Shown here: in pieces, positions 58,426 through 64,000 of the stretch | How the letters are laid out: every line of letters starts with the position of its first letter | Numbering within the stretch: the stretch's first letter is position 1 | NCBI RefSeq assembly: GCF_900114645.1 | Contig: NZ_FOTR01000004.1 | Location: forward strand, 1 to 64,000 | DNA length: 64,000 bases | DNA from: Gracilibacillus orientalis | Lineage (GTDB): Bacteria > Bacillota > Bacilli > Bacillales > Amphibacillaceae | Reading direction: 5' to 3' | The notes under the pieces: model-generated | Seen by the model: only the letters and a program-made list of their open reading frames with translations | Told to the model about the DNA's origin: nothing | Databases searched by the model: none | Made by a program: the position numbers and the translations under genes

Positions 58426-59880
58426 ATGGAAAAAATATGTTTTGAATTAGAAAATGTTGAACTTACTTTTTTAGATAAGGAAATTTTAAATATTGAACGG
58501 TTAGCTGTACATCAGTTTGATCGGATTGGCATCGTTGGAAAAAACGGAGCGGGTAAAAGCACTTTATTCAAGTTACTCGCTGGTACCATTCAACCGACGC
58601 GAGGAAATATTAAGCGCCACGTTGGTTGTGGCTATTTCAAGCAGACGGAAGCACCACAAGCAATTGAAGTAGATCAAGCTTTAATTGGCAAACTGGCAGT
58701 ACCTAAAGATTCTGACAGTCTAAGTGGCGGGGAGCAAACTAGGCTTAAACTTGCACAATTATTCACGAATTACTTCGAATCATTACTTATTGATGAACCG
58801 ACTACACACTTGGATCAGGATGGTATTTCTTTTTTACTGAATGAATTGCGCTATTATTATGGATCCCTGCTATTAATCAGCCATGACCGGGCTTTACTCG
58901 ATGAACTTGTGACAACAATTTGGGAAGTTATTGATGGCACAGTTCACGTTTATACAGGAAATTACAGCGACTATCTCGAGCAGAAGAAACTGGAACATGA
59001 ACAGCAAAGTCAGGCTTACGAACAATTCGTAAAAGAAAAATGGCGTTTGGAAAAAGCAGCCGAAGAAAAAATGAAAAAGGCTGAAAAAATCGCAAAAAAT
59101 GCGGCTAAGTCAAAAAAGGATTCCAAAGCGAAAGCAAACCGCATGTTTGAGACTAAATCAAAAGCGACAAGTCAAAAAGCAATGCAGCGTGCTGCCAAAA
59201 CAATTGAACACCGAATGGAAAAGTTAACCGAAGTCGAAGAAGTACAAGAAGAAAGACCTATCATATTTCACCAGTCAAAAGCGTTATCTTTGCACAATAA
59301 GTTTCCAATTATGGCAGATAGATTAACCCTTCGTATAGAAGATAACGTGTTATTAGATGAGGTAAGTTTCCAGATGCCACTTGGTAAAAAAATAGCGATA
59401 ACTGGTAAAAATGGCAGTGGAAAAAGTACATTGCTTCACTATGTTGCGAGTTATGGAGATGGTTTAACTATTTCCCCGAAAGCCAGAATAGGCTATTTTC
59501 GTCAAATGAGTTATCAGTTTACTAGTGATGATACGGTACTCCAATTTGTGAAAAATCGCTCACGATACGATGAAGGATTTTTACGTAGTGTTTTACATTC
59601 GATGCAGTTTGTTGGCACAGATATTAAGAAAAGCGTGAAGTCATTAAGTGGCGGAGAAGCGATTCGCCTCCAACTCTGTCAGTTATTCTTAGGAGAATTT
59701 AATATTTTATTATTAGATGAACCAACAAATTTTCTTGATATCTTTGCAATACAGGCATTAGAAAAATTTATAGCAGGTTACGAGGGCACTATCATCATGG
59801 TTTCACATGATAGAAGGTTTATAAACAACCTTGCTGAGCTAAAGTTTCAAATTGTTGATAAAAATTTAGTGGAGATGTAA
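58426..59880 (+). CDS. ABC-F ribosomal-protection ATPase (Vml/Vga-like)
   Basis: A 484-residue twin-ATPase without membrane helices. Walker A1 is GKNGAGKST (about 39-47), signature SLSGGEQTRLKLAQLF, Walker B LLIDEPTTHLD. A long Lys/Ala/Glu-rich interdomain linker lies about 185-285. Walker A2 is GKNGSGKST and signature 2 SLSGGEAIRLQLCQLF. ABC-F proteins of this kind bind the ribosomal E site and dislodge lincosamides, streptogramin A and pleuromutilins; the linker tip sets specificity. It is shorter than VmlR (about 547), lacking a long C-terminal extension. SD GGGAGG. Confidence 0.88.
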   Translation: MEKICFELENVELTFLDKEILNIERLAVHQFDRIGIVGKNGAGKSTLFKLLAGTIQPTRGNIKRHVGCGYFKQTEAPQAIEVDQALIGKLAVPKDSDSLSGGEQTRLKLAQLFTNYFESLLIDEPTTHLDQDGISFLLNELRYYYGSLLLISHDRALLDELVTTIWEVIDGTVHVYTGNYSDYLEQKKLEHEQQSQAYEQFVKEKWRLEKAAEEKMKKAEKIAKNAAKSKKDSKAKANRMFETKSKATSQKAMQRAAKTIEHRMEKLTEVEEVQEERPIIFHQSKALSLHNKFPIMADRLTLRIEDNVLLDEVSFQMPLGKKIAITGKNGSGKSTLLHYVASYGDGLTISPKARIGYFRQMSYQFTSDDTVLQFVKNRSRYDEGFLRSVLHSMQFVGTDIKKSVKSLSGGEAIRLQLCQLFLGEFNILLLDEPTNFLDIFAIQALEKFIAGYEGTIIMVSHDRRFINNLAELKFQIVDKNLVEM

Positions 59881-59910
59881 CAAAAATTCAGGTAGAATAA
59901 TAAAAAAGTA

Positions 59911-59940
59911 AGCTGCCTACAATTTGTAGGCAGCTCTTTT
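59911..59940. terminator. bidirectional terminator between ABC-F and VOC genes
   Basis: AGCTGCCTACA/TGTAGGCAGCT stem with T-run on the plus strand and AT-rich flank on the other. Confidence 0.85.
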
Positions 59941-59944
59941 CTTA

Positions 59945-60355
59945 TTAGTCTACAAAGTCCTCGTTCATATAGATAAGTTCCCAAATATGTCCATCTAAAT
60001 CTTGAAAACTCCACCCATACATAAAGCCATGGTCTTGCTTTTCATTTGCATGACTTCCACCAGCTTCTATTGCCTTATTCACCATTTCATCTACCTGTTC
60101 TGGACTTTTTGCAGATATTGCGACTAATACTTCTGTTGCTTTTGTCGCATCTACAATTTCTTTTTTAGTAAACTCTTGAAAACGATTTTCTTCTAACAAC
60201 ATAACAAAGATATTATCATTTACTATCATGCACGTTGTTGTTTCATCTGTGAATTGCTGATTAAATTCAAAACCCAATGCAGTAAAGAATTCGACTGATT
60301 TTTTTAAATTCTTGATTGATAAGTTCACAAAAATATTATTTGATTTAAAACTCAT
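59945..60355 (-). CDS. VOC-family (glyoxalase/bleomycin-resistance-like) protein
   Basis: A 136-residue protein of two beta-alpha-beta-beta-beta modules (NIFVNLSIKNLKKSVEFFTALGF; DHGFMYGWSFQDLDGHIWELIYM). A metal-ligand Glu lies in HIWELI, while the first-module ligand His is replaced (NIFVNL), so metal binding may be altered. Family members act on small electrophiles or bind drugs; function here is unknown. SD AAAGGGGG. Confidence 0.85.
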   Translation of the reverse strand: MSFKSNNIFVNLSIKNLKKSVEFFTALGFEFNQQFTDETTTCMIVNDNIFVMLLEENRFQEFTKKEIVDATKATEVLVAISAKSPEQVDEMVNKAIEAGGSHANEKQDHGFMYGWSFQDLDGHIWELIYMNEDFVD

Positions 60356-60522
60356 TTTCTTCCCCCTTTATGATATGTTTCTTTCATTTTACTTTAGGCT
60401 TGCAAAAGAGATTTCTTATATATTGCTATATTTTCTGATTTAGGAAAAATTAGTGTTACATACGGAAGGCTAATTATAAGGGAACATTTAAATCAAAAAA
60501 GGTTTGTAGGGATAAGCATGTA

Positions 60523-60551
60523 TGTTCTTACTTAGAGGGGTATGTTATAAT
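60523..60551 (+). promoter_or_regulatory. extended -10 promoter of the small toxin gene
   Basis: TGTTATAAT is a perfect extended -10 and the -35 TGTTCT is poor. The transcript leader of about 50 bases contains AAGGTCGGCTAATCTCCGGTG, able to fold near the SD. Confidence 0.5.
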
Positions 60552-60607
60552 GGCATCGGATAAAGTTCTTTTAGGGAAGGTCGGCTAATCTCCGGTGAAA
60601 GGGGGTG

Positions 60608-60709
60608 ATGCCTCTGGGGATGTACGAAAGTTTTATGGTATTGTTTAGTTTTGGAACTTTCTTGATTGCATTACTCGCCTTGATTGTATCAATAATCAAT
60701 CGAAAATAG
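60608..60709 (+). CDS. putative holin-like type I toxin
   Basis: A 33-residue peptide: a short polar start, MYESFMVLFSFGTF and one long hydrophobic helix, ending in a basic INRK. This is the pattern of the Hol_Tox (PF16935) peptides, cousins of the TxpA/BsrG membrane toxins. The AAAGGGGGTG SD nearly touches ATG 60608. CTG 60614 (the usual family start position) or ATG 60620 may be the real start. An antisense promoter faces its 3' end. Confidence 0.78.
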   Translation: MPLGMYESFMVLFSFGTFLIALLALIVSIINRK

Positions 60710-60844
60710 ACCTCCCTAATTTACCCTGACAAAGTGACTAGGTGAGGTCTATCTCTTAGATGGCCGAACCCTTTCTGGGGGAACCGCTTATCCAAAACCC
60801 ACAGTTACGACTGTGGGTTTTTAATATTAGTATATGAATTACCT
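60701..60844 (-). ncRNA. predicted antisense antitoxin RNA
   Basis: A minus-strand promoter drives RNA toward and across the toxin stop codon: GTGACA at 60874-60879, a 17-base spacer, and TATAAT at 60851-60856 with a TGC extension. The RNA would start near 60844. It could end at the hairpin ATAGACCTC/GAGGTCTAT (60706-60714 with 60744-60752) followed by TTTTC. Convergent 3'-overlapping antisense RNA is the rule in Bacillus type I systems. Both ends are predictions. Confidence 0.55.
60794..60822 (+). terminator. terminator of the toxin mRNA
   Basis: AAAACCCACAG/CTGTGGGTTTT with a 6-base loop and T-run. The overlap with the antisense RNA start region gives about 140 bases of complementarity. 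Confidence 0.85.
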
Positions 60845-61091
60845 AATGTAATTATAGCAATACTTTTCTAAATTGTCACTAATTCTGCTATGAAATAGGA
60901 CAGAAGAACAGGAGAACTATTATAACAATCCAGGTAAAGGGTAATCGGCCGCGTCTTAAAACCCTCACTGACATTTTATAATGTTGTATCAAAACTCGTG
61001 AGCTAAATTGTATTTGGTTCTAGGATAGTAAGGTATAATACAATTAATAAGAATGGTGACAATTTCCTTTAAAAGAATGGAGAGTTGCTTG

Positions 61092-62420
61092 ATGAAATAC
61101 ATAGTAATCGGTGGAGTAGCAGCAGGGATGAGCGCTGCGATGGAGATCAATCGAACAGATGAATTGGCTGAGATAACGGTGTTGGAACGTGGAGAGAATT
61201 ATTCATACGGACAGTGCGGTCTACCATATGTGATCAATGGAATGGTACCGTCTACCGATGCTGTTATTGCAAAGACAGTTGAAACATTTAGAGAAAAATA
61301 TGATATAGATGCCAGAGTACATACTAAAGTGACAAAAGTAGATATAAGAAATCAACAAGTCAGCGGAATCAATCTCGATTCGAATCAATCCTTTACTTTA
61401 AAATATGATCGCTTGTTAATTGCAACAGGTTCCGATCCAATTTTGCCGAAATGGTCCGGAATTGATTTAGAAGGAATCCACACGTTAAAAACATTAGAAG
61501 ACACAGATGGAATAATGGCTGACATAACGGAAGAGGTTAAACATGTCACGATTGTGGGGGCAGGTTATATCGGACTTGAGATGGCGGAGAGCTTCCGGTC
61601 GATTGGAAAAAAGGTAACACTAATTCAAAGAGGCGATCAGTTAGCAAAAGTATTTGATCAGGATATGTCAAAATTGATTGAGAATGAAGCAGTTTACAAT
61701 CAGGTCGACGTTAAGTTAGAGGAGGAAGTGACAGGATTTTCTGGTGAAAAACGTGTGAATGCAGTTATCACCGATAAGGGAACATGTCCAACTGATTTAG
61801 TTCTGGTGAGTGCTGGAGTCAGACCAAATACGAAATTTCTGAAAGATACCGCGATTCAGATGAATCGAGAAGGTGCTATTCATGTGAATGCCTATATGGA
61901 AACCTCCATTCCTAACGTTTATGCTGCAGGGGATTGTGCCACACATTATCATATAATCAAACAATTAGATGACTATATTCCCTTAGGCACTACTTCGAAT
62001 AAACAAGGAAGAATTGCTGGGGCAAATATGGCTCGAAATCCAATTACGTTTAAAGGAATAGTAGGGACCTCTATTATTAAATTCTTTGATTTAGATTTAG
62101 GACGAACCGGTATAACAGAAACAGAAGCCAAAAGGTTGAACATATCCTATAAAGTTGAAACAAGAAAAGACACTGATCATGCAGGTTATTATCCGGGAGT
62201 AGAAACACTTCATACAAAGTTGATTTATCATTCAAAAACTGGTCAATTATTAGGTGGACAGATCATCGGAAAAAAAGGTGTCGACAAACGTATTGACGTA
62301 CTAGCCACTGCTTTATACAACCAAATGACCATCCAACAGCTACAAGACCTAGACCTGGCATATGCCCCGCCTTACAACAGCGTCTGGGACCCAATCCAAA
62401 AAATTTCCCGCAAAACCTGA
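61092..62420 (+). CDS. cdr: CoA-disulfide reductase (FAD/NAD(P)-dependent)
   Basis: A 442-residue flavoenzyme of the single-Cys NADH-oxidase/peroxidase class. FAD motif IGGVAAGMSAA is followed by the redox C42 in YGQCGLPY and the NAD(P)H motif VTIVGAGYIGLEMAE. The second FAD motif is VYAAGDCA, and the dimer domain ends with the conserved YAPPYNSVWDP. It reduces CoA disulfide in organisms that use CoA or bacillithiol as thiol. The longest frame starts at 61053, but ATG 61092 follows TGGAGAG. Close alternative: polysulfide/NADH oxidase. Confidence 0.87.
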   Translation: MKYIVIGGVAAGMSAAMEINRTDELAEITVLERGENYSYGQCGLPYVINGMVPSTDAVIAKTVETFREKYDIDARVHTKVTKVDIRNQQVSGINLDSNQSFTLKYDRLLIATGSDPILPKWSGIDLEGIHTLKTLEDTDGIMADITEEVKHVTIVGAGYIGLEMAESFRSIGKKVTLIQRGDQLAKVFDQDMSKLIENEAVYNQVDVKLEEEVTGFSGEKRVNAVITDKGTCPTDLVLVSAGVRPNTKFLKDTAIQMNREGAIHVNAYMETSIPNVYAAGDCATHYHIIKQLDDYIPLGTTSNKQGRIAGANMARNPITFKGIVGTSIIKFFDLDLGRTGITETEAKRLNISYKVETRKDTDHAGYYPGVETLHTKLIYHSKTGQLLGGQIIGKKGVDKRIDVLATALYNQMTIQQLQDLDLAYAPPYNSVWDPIQKISRKT

Positions 62421-62440
62421 GTGAAATCCCTTCTGGACAA

Positions 62441-62474
62441 GCAAAAGACTTCCGTTCATTCGGAAGTCTTTTGC
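62441..62474. terminator. bidirectional terminator between cdr and DUF2515 gene
   Basis: 14-bp perfect stem GCAAAAGACTTCCG/CGGAAGTCTTTTGC with a 6-base loop. Confidence 0.88.
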
Positions 62475-62488
62475 CAATAATACAGAAT

Positions 62489-63670
62489 CTATTTGCTCAT
62501 TGTTCCCTTAGCAAGAATAGCAAGCTCCATCTTTTCCAATGATTCACAGTATTCTCCATAAATAGCCCCGTTTATCTTGGAAGGATCTTTTCGTAAATAA
62601 TGAATCACTTTCCAATCGGAATACCAGTCGCCCTGTTCTGCAGGTTTCTGTTCGACATTTCGCCATGCTTGCTCTAAGGTGGGGCTGTACAAGCGATTCG
62701 CCCCAGGTTTTAGCTGGCATTCTTTTAAACTTTCTTGAAAAGGTTGATCAGGGTTCGCCTCGTTGATGTTATTAAAAATGTTTGGCCAGTAGTCCTTTCT
62801 TGATCCGGTATGCCGCTGTTGTAGTGCCATTTCATAAATAGCATCAAAGAATTCATCATCAAATAACAATTGATATAATCGTTTTCCTAATAGAATCCTG
62901 TCTTTTAAAGAAGCGAATTGATGTACGGATTGCCCGATCAATTTAACTTGTTTTCTATCTGAAAAAGGAAACAATATTTGATTCAATTGTAATAATTCCT
63001 GAATTTTAAACTCCAGGGACTCCAGTAAGTTAGCTTGATAATCCTTATTTTGAATCACTCTGTCTTCAATATAGTTTTGTTCATTGATAATAAGTGCGAC
63101 AGATATCATGTTTTTATCTTTCGTTTGATAATAGTAATCCCACATTACCTTCATAAAAAAGGATACACCGAATTGAGGAAGTAAATAGAAGAGATTTTTT
63201 TTCTTTCTAATACTTTCCTCGTATAACAGTAATTGAGGAAATGCATCATGAAAAATAAGCCAATTACTTCGTTCTAAAAATGCAAAAAAATATTCCTGTT
63301 GTTCTTGAGTCATCAGTCTTGTCAACAGACTTCCTTTCAAATCGGTCATGTTCCATCCAGCATTACGAGCAACCATATGTGCGAGAAATGCCCATTCAAT
63401 GTCAGGGTGTTTTTTAAAAAAATCCATATATGCTTGGGTTCTTGTAACGTTATTAATATTATACTTTCTCGTCTGCTCCTTGATAGCTTTTATCAGTTCC
63501 ACTTCATGGTCAGACAGATTGTCGAGATCGGTCACTGCTTGTTCCTTTTTCTGAAGTTCTTTTTTGATTGTCTTCAGTTCAGTTGGCAATCTTTTAAATT
63601 GATCAAATATTTGTGATCCCCCCTTTTTTATATTTATCACGGTGCTCATCGTCCATAAAACCACCATCAA
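62489..63670 (-). CDS. DUF2515-family protein (YppC-like)
   Basis: A soluble, helix-rich protein of up to 393 residues. NNVTRTQAYMDFFKKHPDIEWAFLAHMVARNAGWNMTDLKG and NWLIFHDAFPQLLLYE are typical of DUF2515, a Bacillaceae family of unknown function. No catalytic motif stands out. The N-terminus is uncertain: ATG 63670 and ATG 63649 (MSTVINIK) both lack a good SD. A strong GGGGGG tract lies inside the frame with no in-frame start at the right distance. Confidence 0.68.
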   Translation of the reverse strand: MMVVLWTMSTVINIKKGGSQIFDQFKRLPTELKTIKKELQKKEQAVTDLDNLSDHEVELIKAIKEQTRKYNINNVTRTQAYMDFFKKHPDIEWAFLAHMVARNAGWNMTDLKGSLLTRLMTQEQQEYFFAFLERSNWLIFHDAFPQLLLYEESIRKKKNLFYLLPQFGVSFFMKVMWDYYYQTKDKNMISVALIINEQNYIEDRVIQNKDYQANLLESLEFKIQELLQLNQILFPFSDRKQVKLIGQSVHQFASLKDRILLGKRLYQLLFDDEFFDAIYEMALQQRHTGSRKDYWPNIFNNINEANPDQPFQESLKECQLKPGANRLYSPTLEQAWRNVEQKPAEQGDWYSDWKVIHYLRKDPSKINGAIYGEYCESLEKMELAILAKGTMSK

Positions 63671-63709
63671 TGTTTGAGTAATTCAAAGAAGTTAAAGGTG
63701 GGGGCTAAC

Positions 63710-63784
63710 GGATGCTTATACCTTTATTGTTAGGTTATGTATGCCTACTATTATGTTTACTATATGTCAACGGATTTATACAAT
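63710..63784 (+). CDS. candidate 24-residue membrane peptide
   Basis: AAGGTGGGGG, a strong SD, sits seven bases before ATG 63710. The frame encodes a single hydrophobic helix (MLIPLLLGYVCLLLCLLYVN...) and ends at TAA 63782. No family recognised; it lies divergent from the DUF2515 gene. From 63785 to the window end I see no further gene. Confidence 0.4.
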
Positions 63785-64000
63785 AATGATGTTAGTATGG
63801 GGAGCTGGTAACAGGTTAGAGAAATGTAAAAGTGGGATTAATTGGTTTTGTATAGGGGGGGATTCCATTTATCATGGTGCTGACTGTCTGTAAGATCCCC
63901 ACTGATTATAGTCTCACTTTATAGGAGTAGCGAACTACATTATTGATTTTACTTTAATTTGAATAAGGTCAGGGTTTCAAATCATTTATCATTACACTTC

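Noticed and set aside
60797-60822. Hairpin considered as terminator of the antisense RNA
   Set aside because: It lies only about 20 bases after the antisense start and lacks a T-run in that direction; it fits the plus-strand toxin mRNA.

Overview
The window is a low-GC Firmicutes chromosome segment from an endospore-forming member of the Bacillaceae. The evidence is strong purine-rich Shine-Dalgarno (SD) sequences, frequent TTG and GTG starts, and T-box leaders. Sporulation genes (sigK, sda, cwlJ, a YheC/D coat protein, an RsfA-like regulator) are present, and gene order follows the B. subtilis yrv/yrr/yqe neighbourhood. A seven-gene-type Mrp Na+/H+ antiporter cluster suggests a salt- or alkali-tolerant genus of the Oceanobacillus/Gracilibacillus/Virgibacillus kind; the genus is an inference.

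Layout. 0-0.5 kb: right end of an IS256-family element next to an intergenic repeat. 0.7-12.2 kb: stringent-response, DNA-repair and translation genes (lapA-like, recJ, apt, relA, dtd, an amidase, T-box-hisS-aspS) followed by 6S RNA. 12.4-31.7 kb: rsfA-like, rarA, cymR-iscS-mnmA, yrrB-recD2, T-box-alaS, ireB-ruvX-yrzB, mltG-trmR-udk, greA, yrrS-mtnN. 31.7-38 kb (minus strand): intact sigK and an mrpACDEFG operon that lacks mrpB. 38.2-43.8 kb: sda under a cluster of DnaA boxes, divergent from the yqeG-yqeH-aroE-yhbY-nadD-yqeK-rsfS-yqeM ribosome-assembly/NAD operon.

From 44 kb on the region is accessory. It holds a DJ-1/PfpI protein, a decayed alpha-L-rhamnosidase-like gene, cwlJ, a zinc alcohol dehydrogenase, a YheC/D ATP-grasp protein, a DUF421 protein and a His-rich small protein. 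Next come a Fur-boxed siderophore uptake operon (binding protein, two permeases, FhuF-like reductase), an MFS exporter and a patatin. An ABC-F antibiotic-resistance ATPase follows, behind a leader with two short peptides and several hairpins. The rest is a VOC protein, a probable type I toxin/antisense-RNA module, CoA-disulfide reductase and a DUF2515 protein.

The observations most worth a second look are the double-leader ABC-F attenuator, the unannotated holin-like toxin with its antisense promoter, the missing mrpB, and the DnaA-box/sda checkpoint. Most start codons were moved downstream from the longest possible ORF on SD position and family length; these choices are stated per gene.
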